NCBI GenBank assembly: GCA_964596065.1
Contig: CAZQSM010000013.1
Coordinates: forward strand, 1 to 39,279
DNA from: SZUA-254 sp964596065
GTDB taxonomy: Bacteria; Bacteroidota; Ignavibacteria; UBA10030; SZUA-254
Direction of reading: 5' to 3'
Length of the DNA stretch: 39,279 nucleotides
Made by a program: the position numbers and the translations under genes. Shown piece by piece: positions 1 through 7,599 of the stretch. The notes under the pieces were generated by a model that had not been told where the DNA came from, searched no databases, and worked only from the letters and a program-made list of their open reading frames with translations. Positions within the stretch are counted from its first letter, which is position 1, and the number at the start of each line of letters is the position of its first letter.

Positions 1-330
1 AGACACGGGCACATACGCGGCTGGGTGAAGTCGGCCGAAGACGGTGGATACTCCATTTACACGATCCGTCCCGCCCCCTATCCCGACGCGAATAATCCCG
101 CGCACATCCATCTCTCGATCCGGGAACCCGACATCGCGAATGAATATTACATCGACGAGCTGGTGTTCGACGACGACCCGCTGTTGACCGGGGCCGCCAG
201 ACGATCGAACCCGAACCGGGGCGGCAGCGGCGTGCTGCGGGTGCTCATCTCGGGGAATCTCCAGATCTCGGAACATGATATCATCCTGGGTCTGAACGTC
301 CCGGACTACCCTGGCCAGGGGCGCGACTGA
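1..330 (+). CDS. Intradiol ring-cleavage dioxygenase family protein (5' truncated)
   Basis: The reading frame is open from base 1, so the N-terminus lies outside the window; 109 residues are visible. The fragment resembles the C-terminal part of protocatechuate 3,4-dioxygenase/catechol dioxygenase-type proteins. It has RGWVK, YTIRPAPYP and PAHIH, followed by NEYYIDELVFDDDPLLT. In this family the Tyr of PYP and the two His of HIH are ferric-iron ligands, and all three are present. Family members insert O2 between the hydroxylated carbons of catechols, but many distant members have unknown substrates. No aromatic-degradation genes adjoin it, so the substrate cannot be inferred. A GTG at 25 could be taken as a start, but the homology continues upstream of it (RHGHIRGW), so truncation by the window edge is preferred. 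Confidence 0.8.
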   Translation, partial: RHGHIRGWVKSAEDGGYSIYTIRPAPYPDANNPAHIHLSIREPDIANEYYIDELVFDDDPLLTGAARRSNPNRGGSGVLRVLISGNLQISEHDIILGLNVPDYPGQGRD

Positions 331-447
331 TCCGGTCCTGACGCCGCGCAGCCGGCAGCCCCGGATGTCGTCCAATACTCAGAATTGTCCCCGATACAGA
401 CGAATTTTCCGGATCCTGCGGGGGAACTCGCGGCCGGAATTCCACCC

Positions 448-477
448 TTGCAACCGATGCCCGCCTCTCCCTATATT
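448..477 (+). promoter_or_regulatory. Sigma-70-type promoter upstream of the small membrane protein at 520
   Basis: TTGCAA at 448-453 and TATATT at 472-477 are separated by 18 bases. The -10 box ends 42 bases before the ATG at 520. The same TATATT hexamer precedes several other genes in this window. Confidence 0.6.
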
Positions 478-519
478 GACCAGACGAGTCACCCATCCAC
501 TCAATGAAAGGACGGTCGT

Positions 520-759
520 ATGGACACCCCTGATCATTCAACGGGAGCGAAATCGACGATCATGAAGTTCACCGGCGTGGCTCTGCTCTGGGCGGGACTC
601 GCGGCCCTGGTCTACGTCCCCACCTCCGGGGGAGGCCCCATCGGCACGCTTGTGGCCGGCCTCGGCTTCGGCGCGTTCGCCGTCGGAGTGATGCTGTTTG
701 CGGGGAGCCTGAAGGATGAGATCGTGCGCGAACTTCGCGATGGTGGAAAGGCGTTCTGA
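520..759 (+). CDS. Small two-helix membrane protein of unknown function
   Basis: This 79-residue protein has two predicted membrane segments. The first is roughly residues 15-34 (MKFTGVALLWAGLAALVYVP) and the second roughly residues 40-64 (IGTLVAGLGFGAFAVGVMLF). A charged tail ends in KDEIVRELRDGGKAF. The ATG at 520 is preceded by AAAGGA at suitable spacing and by a good promoter at 448-477. An internal ATG at 562, at the start of the first helix, is an alternative start. I do not recognise a family. It precedes another membrane protein gene by about 50 bases, so co-transcription is plausible. Its function is unknown. Confidence 0.65.
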   Translation: MDTPDHSTGAKSTIMKFTGVALLWAGLAALVYVPTSGGGPIGTLVAGLGFGAFAVGVMLFAGSLKDEIVRELRDGGKAF

Positions 760-807
760 TCCAAACGATCCGGTCCCGTCAACTCCCCATCAAAGCGTAC
801 GTTCACA

Positions 808-1617
808 ATGTCCCCATCCAATGAAATTATGTACGATCAAAACAGTTTCCTCGTCGTCTCAGTCCTTTTTACGCTGATCCTCGTCGCGTACGAGGCGGGG
901 TTCAGGATCGGCCGGTACTTCCAGCGGCAGACCGACACGGAAATCAAGCTGCAGACCGGGACGATTCAGGCCGGGGTCCTCGGACTGCTCGCCCTCCTGC
1001 TCGGCTTCACCTTCAACATGGCCCTGCAGCGGTTCGACAATCGAAGCCACGCCGTGATCAAGGAAGCCAACACCATCGGAACCGCCATCCTGCGGACGAA
1101 ACTGCTCCCGGCCCCCTATGATTCGACGGCGGCAGACCTCCTGCGAAGCTACGTCGGGCTGCGCGTCCGGCTGAGCGGGGTGGACCTGACGGTGGCCGAT
1201 GAACGCCGGCGCATCGACCGTCTGACCGACGACGCGCAGAACGCGTTATGGGACATCGCGATCGCCGCCGCCGCCGTCGACCCGCGTCCCGTCACCACGG
1301 GGTATTTCATCATCGCCCTGAACGACGTGATCGACGCCCGCGGCGAGCGCAACGCGATCCTCAAGCGGCACATTCCCGAGGTCATCCTGTTCCTGCTCTT
1401 CTTCGTCTTCATCGTCTCCGGGGCCATCATGGGTTATTCCAGCGGCCTGGGGCTGACGAGGGCGTACGTCCCGATGGTCCTGATGACACTCCTGATCGTG
1501 CTCGTCGTCTTCATCATCATCGACCTGGACAGGCCGGCGAGGGGGATCATCACGGTGAAGCAGGACAGCATGCTGGAACTCCTCGACGCGGCCCCTGTCC
1601 CGGAGCCCGCCAGATGA
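808..1617 (+). CDS. DUF4239 (bestrophin-like) integral membrane protein
   Basis: This 269-residue protein has an N-terminal membrane helix (about residues 12-32) and a second hydrophobic helix (about 50-70, ending LLLGFTFNMALQRFDNR). A soluble helical middle follows, then two strongly hydrophobic C-terminal helices (about 190-210 and 220-245). The segment HAVIKEANTIGTAILRTKLLP followed by LLRSYVGLRV is characteristic of the DUF4239/bestrophin-like family, whose function is not established, although an anion-channel resemblance has been proposed. No strong ribosome-binding site precedes the ATG at 808; an internal ATG at 829 is possible. The stop codon overlaps the next start by 4 nt (ATGA), suggesting translational coupling with the ankyrin protein. 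Confidence 0.75.
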   Translation: MSPSNEIMYDQNSFLVVSVLFTLILVAYEAGFRIGRYFQRQTDTEIKLQTGTIQAGVLGLLALLLGFTFNMALQRFDNRSHAVIKEANTIGTAILRTKLLPAPYDSTAADLLRSYVGLRVRLSGVDLTVADERRRIDRLTDDAQNALWDIAIAAAAVDPRPVTTGYFIIALNDVIDARGERNAILKRHIPEVILFLLFFVFIVSGAIMGYSSGLGLTRAYVPMVLMTLLIVLVVFIIIDLDRPARGIITVKQDSMLELLDAAPVPEPAR

Positions 1618-2285
1618 TCAAACAGATCGCCGACGGGCGCACCGACCTGGTGTTCGAATATCTGGCAGCGGGCCATCCCGCGAACTCCAGGGACGGCGAC
1701 GGCGTTTCGCTCATCGGGTGGTGCGCCTACTACGGGGACGTCAGCGCCATCCGGTTCCTGCTCTCCCGCGGGGAAGCGCTCGCCTCCCTCGGCGAGAACT
1801 TCGACCTGAACGGCGCGGCGTTCCACGGACACTGGCGACTCTGCCAGTTCCTGCTCGATCACGGGGCCGACGCCAACCATCCGCTCGCCGAAACAGGGGA
1901 AACGCCGCTCCACGCCGCGCTCTGCACGTCGGACCGCTCTTCGCACGACATTGTCGTGAACGTTCTCCTCTCCCGCGGCGCCGACACCAACCGCCCCACC
2001 AAACCGTCCGCCCCGACCGGTAGTTTCATGAGGGATTGCAGGACGAGGGCCGAAACTCCCCTCCACCGCGCCGCCGCATTCGGCACCGAGGAGACGATCC
2101 GGCTCCTGCTCGACGCGGGGGCGCGCCTCGACGCGCGCGACGGGAACGGCGATTCTCCATTGAGTTGGGCGAGCTGGCACCTCCGACCCGACTCCATCCT
2201 GAGGATGCTCTGCTTCGGCGAGTTTTCGATCCATCCCGGCAGGCGACCGCTGGCGGATTCCCTCCGCGGCAAGCCGCTCGTTTGA
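1614..2285 (+). CDS. Ankyrin-repeat protein
   Basis: This 223-residue protein has no signal peptide and no membrane segment, so it is probably cytoplasmic. It contains about five ankyrin units, seen as repeated patterns such as AIRFLLSRGEAL, LCQFLLDHGADANHP, TPLHAALC, VVNVLLSRGADTN, TPLHRAAAFGTEETIRLLLDAGARLDARDGNGDSPL. Ankyrin repeats mediate protein-protein binding, and no catalytic domain is visible. The start is the ATG that overlaps the stop of the upstream bestrophin-like gene by 4 nt. A frame-open extension further upstream is only the shadow of that gene. The partner may therefore be the co-translated membrane protein, but this is inference. Confidence 0.85.
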   Translation: MIKQIADGRTDLVFEYLAAGHPANSRDGDGVSLIGWCAYYGDVSAIRFLLSRGEALASLGENFDLNGAAFHGHWRLCQFLLDHGADANHPLAETGETPLHAALCTSDRSSHDIVVNVLLSRGADTNRPTKPSAPTGSFMRDCRTRAETPLHRAAAFGTEETIRLLLDAGARLDARDGNGDSPLSWASWHLRPDSILRMLCFGEFSIHPGRRPLADSLRGKPLV

Positions 2286-2331
2286 CCTGTGGCCGGCGAT
2301 TTGGTGTTCGCACCCCCCCGCGGATAGCAGC

Positions 2332-3224
2332 GTGGACCTCACGACCGTCGTGCTCCTCACGCTCCTGATCTTCGCGGCGGCATCACTCTATTCTTCAGTG
2401 GGACACGCCGGGGCGTCGGGCTACCTCGCCGCGATGGCGCTCTTCGGCCTTGCGCCGGGGGTGATGAAACCGACCGCACTCTCACTCAATATCCTGGTGG
2501 CTGCGGTCGCGTTCACGCTCTTTTACCGGGCCGGCTGTTTTTCGTGGCCCCTGTTCTGGCCGTTCGCCGCCGGGGCCGTGCCCGCCGCGTTCATCGGCGG
2601 AAGCCTGGTCATTCCCGTTCCGCTCTACAGGGTGATCGTCGGCGCGGTCCTCCTTTACGCGGCCGTGCGCCTCTTCCTTGGCGCGGGACGCGGGCGGGCG
2701 GAACTCAGGCGTCCACCTGTCGCCCTCGCCGTCCTGATCGGCGTCGGCATCGGATTTCTTTCGGGTCTGGTCGGCGTCGGAGGCGGCATCTTCCTGAGCC
2801 CGCTTCTCCTGATGATGCGCTGGGCGGACGCCCGCCGGACGTCGGGCGTCTCCTCCGCATTCATCCTGGTCAATTCCATCGCGGGCCTCCTGGGTCACTA
2901 CTCCTCCGTCGCGCACCTTCCCGCCGCCATCCCGGTATGGGCCGTCGCGGCNNNNNNNNNNNNNNNNNNNNNNNNNNNNNNNNNNNNNNNNNNNNNNNNN
3001 NNNNNNNNNNNNNNNNNNNNNNNNNNNNNNNNNNNNNNNNNNNNNNNNNNNACTACTCCTCCGTCGCGCACCTTCCCGCCGCCATCCCGGTATGGGCCGT
3101 CGCGGCCGTGGCGGGCGGATTGGTCGGGTCCCGTTACGGCAGCACGCGATTCACCGGCCCGACGATCAGGAAAATCCTCGCAGCCGTGCTCGTCATCGCG
3201 GGATTGAAATTGATCTTGACGTGA
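2332..3224 (+). CDS. TauE/SafE family permease, interrupted by an assembly gap
   Basis: This is a multi-helix membrane protein of the TauE/SafE (DUF81) family, which exports sulfite, sulfoacetate or other organosulfur anions in characterised members. The N-terminal half has SVGHAGASGYLAAMALFG and the second half has GFLSGLVGVGGGIFLSPLLL, the two duplicated family motifs. The coding sequence is interrupted by 100 Ns. The 55 bases before the gap are repeated exactly after it. Deleting the Ns and one copy (2952-3106) restores one continuous frame of 738 nt (245 aa), a normal length for this family, ending at the TGA at 3222-3224. The gene is therefore very likely intact in the organism. It begins with a GTG at 2332 with only a weak ribosome-binding site. 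Confidence 0.88.
2897..2951 (+). repeat. First copy of exact 55-bp duplication flanking the gap
   Basis: These 55 bases, beginning ACTACTCCTCC and ending GTCGCGGC, recur without mismatch at 3052-3106. Both copies encode the same part of the TauE permease (YSSVAHLPAAIPVWAVA). They are best read as unresolved contig-end overlap. Confidence 0.95.
2952..3051. other. Assembly gap (100 N)
   Basis: A run of exactly 100 N, the conventional length for a gap of unknown size placed by a scaffolder. Both flanks end in the same 55-bp sequence, so the true gap is probably minus 55 bp (overlapping contigs). Confidence 0.98.
3052..3106 (+). repeat. Second copy of exact 55-bp duplication flanking the gap
   Basis: Identical to 2897-2951. 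The permease frame continues correctly from base 3107 if this copy and the Ns are removed. Confidence 0.95.
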
Positions 3225-3283
3225 CGGTCCACCGGGGAACGGTACTTCGGGGAGTCGGGTCTGTGGGGCCGGGGTTTATTTTT

Positions 3284-3289
3284 TATATT
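3284..3289 (+). promoter_or_regulatory. Candidate -10 element upstream of the lipoprotein-like gene
   Basis: TATATT lies in the AT-rich run at 3276-3292, 49 bases before the GTG start at 3339. No convincing -35 box is visible 17 bases upstream, so this is a weak call based on the recurrence of the hexamer before genes here. Confidence 0.35.
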
Positions 3290-3338
3290 ATTCATGCAAC
3301 ATCATCCGATCCGACCATCGACTGAAAGGAGGACACTC

Positions 3339-3632
3339 GTGAAACCGCTACCAATCATCATTCCCGCATTGACGCTGGCCTTCGTCGCAGGCGGCTGTTT
3401 CCCGGGCGGCGGCAGCTGGTCGCCGTTCGAACCGGCCGGCTTCTTCAGCGGAGTCTGGCACGGGTGGATCGCTCCGCTCTCGCTGATTGTCAGTATGTTC
3501 AGCGACGAGGTGAGGATCTACGAACCGTTCAACACCGGATGGTGGTACGATGCCGGTTTTTACATCGCCATCATCTCGGGTTTTGGCGGCGTCGCCCTGT
3601 CGCGGAAAAAAAGCGGGGAACATCCCCGCTGA
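3339..3632 (+). CDS. Small lipoprotein-like membrane protein
   Basis: This 97-residue protein starts at a GTG placed six bases after a full AAAGGAGG (3325-3332), which decides the start over the upstream in-frame ATG at 3294. The N-terminus is a signal-like hydrophobic stretch ending AFVAGGC, with Cys20 as a possible lipidation site (an imperfect lipobox). The middle contains GVWHGWIAPLSLIVSMF and NTGWWYDAGFYIAI, resembling a widespread family of small uncharacterised proteins I have seen in many bacteria. A second membrane segment follows, then a basic tail SRKKSGEHPR. The function is unknown. The gene is flanked by TauE and a large secreted propeller protein and has its own likely promoter. 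Confidence 0.75.
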   Translation: MKPLPIIIPALTLAFVAGGCFPGGGSWSPFEPAGFFSGVWHGWIAPLSLIVSMFSDEVRIYEPFNTGWWYDAGFYIAIISGFGGVALSRKKSGEHPR

Positions 3633-3677
3633 ATCAACAGCGCACCCTATCGTCCATCATTCCGGAGGAATCATCCG

Positions 3678-6632
3678 ATGCGTTCATTGACACTGTTCTG
3701 CCTGCTCACGCTTATTACGCCGGCCCTCCACTCCCAGCCCCTCTGGCACTGGCAAAACCCCCACCCCCAGGGGAGCGACCTCCACTCGGTACAGGTCCTC
3801 GATGCGAATACCGTGGTCGCGGTGGGCAGTTTCGGGGCCATCCTCCGCACCACCAACTCTGGCGCCGAGTGGACGGAGATCTCCGACGGCGAAACGTACG
3901 CCTACCGCGGTCTTTCCTTCCCCGACCAGAACAACGGATGGGCGGTCGGCGACCTCGGCGTCATCATCCGCACGACCGACGGCGGAGTGAGCTGGTCGGC
4001 ACAGGTTAGCAATGAACCGTTCTCGTTTTTATCGGCCGTGCACTTCACCGACACGCAGACCGGGACGACCGTGGGAAGCAACGGGAAGATCCTGCGCACC
4101 TCCGACGGGGGGGCGACGTGGAACCTGCAGACGAGCGGCACCACGGCGTGGCTCTATGGTGTCCACTTCACCGACTCCCAGACGGGGACCGTGGTCGGGA
4201 CGGGCGGATCGATCCGGCGCACCACCGATGGGGGCGCCACCTGGAATCCACAGACCAGCGGTACCACCAGCACGCTGAACGACGTCTTTTTCACCGACGC
4301 GTCGACCGGCACCGCGGTCGGATGGAACGGGAAGATCCTGCGAACCACCGACGGGGGGGCGAACTGGAGTTCCCAGACGAGCGGAACGATCGGCATGCTC
4401 TCCGGGGTCCATTTTACCGGAACGGACAATGGCGTCGTCGTCGGCCTCGACCTCGCCGGTGAACACATTTTCCGCACCACCAACGGCGGCGCAACCTGGA
4501 CGAAGCAATATCCCGGAACGAACTGGTCCTTCACCGCGGTCGACTTCCTCGACGCAACCACCGGGTACACCGTCGGGCAGCTGGGCAGCACGTTCCGCAC
4601 GACCAACGGGGGCGCCTCATGGACGGAGCAATCGGCCGGGCCCTATAACTCCTTCGGCGGCGTCGCGTTCACCGACGCGAACACCGGAACGGTGGTGGGA
4701 AACAACCTGATCCTCCACACGACGGACGCCGGGGCGACCTGGACCACGCGGACGGGGGTCGGCGGGACGCTCACGGGAATTTCATTCGGCGACGCCAACA
4801 ACGGCCATATCGTGGGCAACAGCGGCGTGATGGGCCATACCACGAACGGCGGCCTCAACTGGACCTTCCAGATCGGCGCAGGCACAACCAGCCTGACGGA
4901 TGTCTGCTTCACCGACGCGCTGACGGGGACGGTGGTGGGCGTCGGCGGGACGATCCTCCGCACGGTCAACGGGGGCGCGACCTGGACACCCCAGACCTCC
5001 GGCTTATTCCAGACGCTGAACGCCGTGCATTTCATCAACAGGGATACCGGTACGATTGTCGGGTCGAACACCACGACCGCGCGGATCCTGCGCACCACCG
5101 ACGGCGGGGCGAACTGGGCGCTCCAGGCCAACAGTTCTGTGTTCGCGCTTCACGACGTTTTTTTTACCGATGCCAATAACGGCTGGGCGGTCGGCGACAA
5201 CGGCACGGTCATCCACACGACAAACGGCGGCGCAAACTGGGGGACCCAATCGGCGAACACCACCAACCCGCTCTACGGCGTCCATTTCATCGACCCGCTG
5301 AACGGCAGGATTGTCGGGCAACTCGGCACAGTGTACGGCACCACCGACGGCGGCGGCACCTGGACCAAGCAGAACAGCAGGACGTCGAATTCCATCAATG
5401 ACGTCGTGATGCTGGACGCCTCCACCGCCGTCATCGTCGCCGACAACGGGTGCATCCTGAGGCAATCCGCGACCGACAACGTCTCCGTCAGCGTGGCCGC
5501 CGGATGGAACCTCGTCTCGCGGCCGCTCGACACGCCCGATCCCGCGCTCTCGGCCGTCTACCCTTCGGCCGACCCGACGTACGCCTGGGCCTTCAGGAGC
5601 GACAGCGGTTATGTCCGGCGCGACTCGCTCGAATCGGGGAGGGGATACTGGGCGAAATTTCCCGCCGGCGTGACCCACGCGGTGTCCGGCCTGCCGATGG
5701 AGCAGCTGACCATCCCGCTCTCGATGGGCTGGAACATCGTCGGGTCGGTGGACCACCCTGTTGCCGCCCCCACGGGGGGAATCATTTCTGGATCATTCTG
5801 GGGTTACGACGCAGGTTATACGGCCGCGAGCACCCTCTCGCCCGGCAAGGGCTACTGGGTGAAGGCGGACGCGGCGGGTGATATCACGTTGGGGCCGACC
5901 GCGTCGCCGAAGCCGGCGCCCGTCGCCATTGGCGCGTTCGAGACATTGACCATCGCCGACGCGACAGGCGCCCGTCAACCGCTCCACATCGTGACCGGCG
6001 ATGTCGACCTGGCGCCGTGGGAGATGCCGCCGCTCCCACCCGCGGGAGCGTTCGACGCCCGGTTCGAGGGTAACCGGATGGCCGATACATTTCACGACGA
6101 CGGCATCGTTGCGGGTGAACTGATGATCCGGGTTCAGGGCGCCCGATATCCCGTCACGGTCACGATGAACACCGGGGCGACAACTCACCGCGGAACGCGC
6201 AGTGAAACGCCTGCCGTGGGGGCGGGGGTCCGATCGTATACGCTCGTGGAATACCTGGACGGCAGGGCGGTCAGGAGATCCCCCCTGGAGTCGGGCGTGA
6301 CAGTCGTCCTGTCGCCCGCATCCGAATACTCGCTCGGCATCCGGGGTGAGGCGTCAACGGAACTCCCGACCGCGTTCTCACTCGCACAAAACTATCCGAA
6401 TCCCTTCAACCCCCGGACGATCATCCGGTTCGGCCTCCCGGCGGGCGGATTCGTCTCGTTGAAATTGTACGACGTGCTCGGGCGGGAGGTCCGGACGCTG
6501 GCCGAGGGTGCAAGGGAACCGGGCAGCCACACCATCGAAGTGAACGCGTCGGACCTTCCCAGCGGCGTCTATGTTTACCGGCTGCGGGCCGGCGATTATT
6601 CGGCGGCCAGGAAACTGATGCTGTTGAAATGA
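3678..6632 (+). CDS. Secreted Ycf48/BNR-type beta-propeller protein with type IX secretion C-terminal domain
   Basis: This 984-residue exported protein begins with a signal peptide (about residues 1-19, ending LHSQP). Residues about 23-600 hold fourteen tandem units of about 41 residues with the pattern LxxVhFtDxxtGtvVGxxGxIlRTTdGGatW, the hallmark of Ycf48/BNR-like propeller blades. A paired domain follows at about 604-760 (GWNLVSRPL...GRGYWAKF and GWNIVGSV...GKGYWVKA). The last 90 or so residues are a type IX secretion sorting domain: AQNYPNPFNPRTIIRFGLP, VSLKLYDVLGREVRTL and GVYVYRLRAG. Family knowledge says such C-termini direct export and cell-surface attachment. A strong CGGAGGAA ribosome-binding site lies 8-15 bases before the ATG. 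The stop overlaps the next gene by 4 nt. The ligand or substrate is unknown. Confidence 0.9.
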   Translation: MRSLTLFCLLTLITPALHSQPLWHWQNPHPQGSDLHSVQVLDANTVVAVGSFGAILRTTNSGAEWTEISDGETYAYRGLSFPDQNNGWAVGDLGVIIRTTDGGVSWSAQVSNEPFSFLSAVHFTDTQTGTTVGSNGKILRTSDGGATWNLQTSGTTAWLYGVHFTDSQTGTVVGTGGSIRRTTDGGATWNPQTSGTTSTLNDVFFTDASTGTAVGWNGKILRTTDGGANWSSQTSGTIGMLSGVHFTGTDNGVVVGLDLAGEHIFRTTNGGATWTKQYPGTNWSFTAVDFLDATTGYTVGQLGSTFRTTNGGASWTEQSAGPYNSFGGVAFTDANTGTVVGNNLILHTTDAGATWTTRTGVGGTLTGISFGDANNGHIVGNSGVMGHTTNGGLNWTFQIGAGTTSLTDVCFTDALTGTVVGVGGTILRTVNGGATWTPQTSGLFQTLNAVHFINRDTGTIVGSNTTTARILRTTDGGANWALQANSSVFALHDVFFTDANNGWAVGDNGTVIHTTNGGANWGTQSANTTNPLYGVHFIDPLNGRIVGQLGTVYGTTDGGGTWTKQNSRTSNSINDVVMLDASTAVIVADNGCILRQSATDNVSVSVAAGWNLVSRPLDTPDPALSAVYPSADPTYAWAFRSDSGYVRRDSLESGRGYWAKFPAGVTHAVSGLPMEQLTIPLSMGWNIVGSVDHPVAAPTGGIISGSFWGYDAGYTAASTLSPGKGYWVKADAAGDITLGPTASPKPAPVAIGAFETLTIADATGARQPLHIVTGDVDLAPWEMPPLPPAGAFDARFEGNRMADTFHDDGIVAGELMIRVQGARYPVTVTMNTGATTHRGTRSETPAVGAGVRSYTLVEYLDGRAVRRSPLESGVTVVLSPASEYSLGIRGEASTELPTAFSLAQNYPNPFNPRTIIRFGLPAGGFVSLKLYDVLGREVRTLAEGAREPGSHTIEVNASDLPSGVYVYRLRAGDYSAARKLMLLK
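3744..5473 (+). repeat. Fourteen tandem ~123-bp coding repeats (propeller blades)
   Basis: The repeats encode units ending in (T/N)(D/G)GGATW about every 41 codons. Thirteen complete units end in a Trp and a fourteenth ends at DNGCILRQSA. Nucleotide similarity is highest around 4080-4400, where units 3-5 are almost identical in protein sequence, suggesting recent duplication. Fourteen is twice seven, consistent with two seven-bladed propellers; that arrangement is inference. Confidence 0.85.
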
Positions 6633-7489
6633 TCCGCAACGTCGGGCTGCTCTCCCTGTTGCTCGCGGCGACAGGCTACGTCTTCTCCCACCCGGGCGTC
6701 GGGATCGTGGCCGACTCGAAGGGGAATGTGTACTATACCGACCTGTCCAGGGTCTGGCGCATTGCCGTCGATGGACGGAAGAGTGTCGCCGTCGCGGGCG
6801 TCCACACGCACGAACTCTGGATCGATTCCCTCGACAACCTCTATGGTGAACATCTCTGGTATGAGGGGGATGCCACCGGCAGGTGGGGCCACCGGATCTG
6901 GAAGCGGACCCCGGACGGATCGGTCTCCGACGTTATCCCATCACGGAGCGGTTTTCGGGATGATTACGACGACTTCCACTTCGTGAGGGACCGGGAGGAG
7001 ACGATGTACTGGCTCGACGAGGACAGCGTTACGACGTTCCGCAAACGGAAACCCGGGGGCGAACCGGTGGAACTCCTGAAGAAACCGGTCAGACGGGCAG
7101 GGTGGCTGACTGTGTCACCAGCCGGAACGCTGTACCTGGTCGAAAGGAATAACCTGATCTCCGTCTCCGGCGCCGGCCGCACCGATACGGTCGCCAAGGG
7201 GATCACGGAGCCGGGGAAAGGGGGATCGGGGGGCTTCGATGAGCATTCCGGGGCGGGCCTCTCCACCGACCGGGAGGGGAACGTCTACATCGCCGTGCCG
7301 GAACGGCACTCTGTCCTGAGGGTGGGTCCCGACCGGAAGCTGAGCGTCATCGATACGAGCGCGTCATCCTGGAATCCGTCAGGAGTGCTGAACACCGGTG
7401 GCGGGGAACTCTGGATCCTCGAGTACTCGGCAACCAACGAGGTCCGGGTCCGCCACGTCCAACGCGACGGGATTACGAGAATATTTTGA
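6629..7489 (+). CDS. Exported NHL/SMP-30-like beta-propeller protein
   Basis: This 286-residue protein starts at the ATG that overlaps the stop of the large propeller gene (ATGA), so the two are probably co-translated. A signal peptide occupies about residues 1-20 (LLSLLLAATGYVFS). The body has repeated strand patterns of NHL/SMP-30-type propellers: GVGIVADSKGNVYYTDLSRVWRI, HELWIDSLDNLYGE, VSPAGTLYLVERNNLISV, STDREGNVYIAVPERHSVLRV and LNTGGGELWILEYSATNEVRV. No catalytic residues can be assigned. It lacks the type IX C-terminal domain of its neighbour, so it probably stays in the periplasm or at the outer membrane by another route. A role beside the larger propeller protein is likely, but its nature is unknown. 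Confidence 0.75.
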   Translation: MIRNVGLLSLLLAATGYVFSHPGVGIVADSKGNVYYTDLSRVWRIAVDGRKSVAVAGVHTHELWIDSLDNLYGEHLWYEGDATGRWGHRIWKRTPDGSVSDVIPSRSGFRDDYDDFHFVRDREETMYWLDEDSVTTFRKRKPGGEPVELLKKPVRRAGWLTVSPAGTLYLVERNNLISVSGAGRTDTVAKGITEPGKGGSGGFDEHSGAGLSTDREGNVYIAVPERHSVLRVGPDRKLSVIDTSASSWNPSGVLNTGGGELWILEYSATNEVRVRHVQRDGITRIF

Positions 7490-7584
7490 CAAACCTGCCT
7501 CCGACCGCAAATCCTGCCTCCCGGCTCCCTCCCCCCATTGCCATCCCGGAACGATCCACCCACGACGGATTCTGAATTTCTTGG

Positions 7585-7590
7585 TATATT
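7585..7590 (+). promoter_or_regulatory. Candidate -10 element upstream of the TerC gene
   Basis: TATATT ends 9 bases before the ATG at 7600, which would give a very short or leaderless mRNA. No -35 consensus is evident. It is listed because the hexamer recurs upstream of genes in this window. Confidence 0.35.
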
Positions 7591-7599
7591 ACCAGCCGC

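Noticed and set aside
331..519. Possible small gene between the dioxygenase and the gene at 520
   Set aside because: The open frame at 365-565 has no ribosome-binding site and overlaps the promoter and start of the better-supported gene.
2897..3106. Target-site duplication or insertion element at the N gap
   Set aside because: A 55-bp exact duplicate either side of 100 Ns that restores the frame when collapsed is explained by contig overlap; no transposase or terminal inverted repeat is visible.
3744..5473. Regularly spaced repeats that might be a CRISPR array
   Set aside because: The period is about 123 bp, the frame is open throughout and the repeats encode propeller blades; no short palindromic repeats with unrelated spacers are seen.
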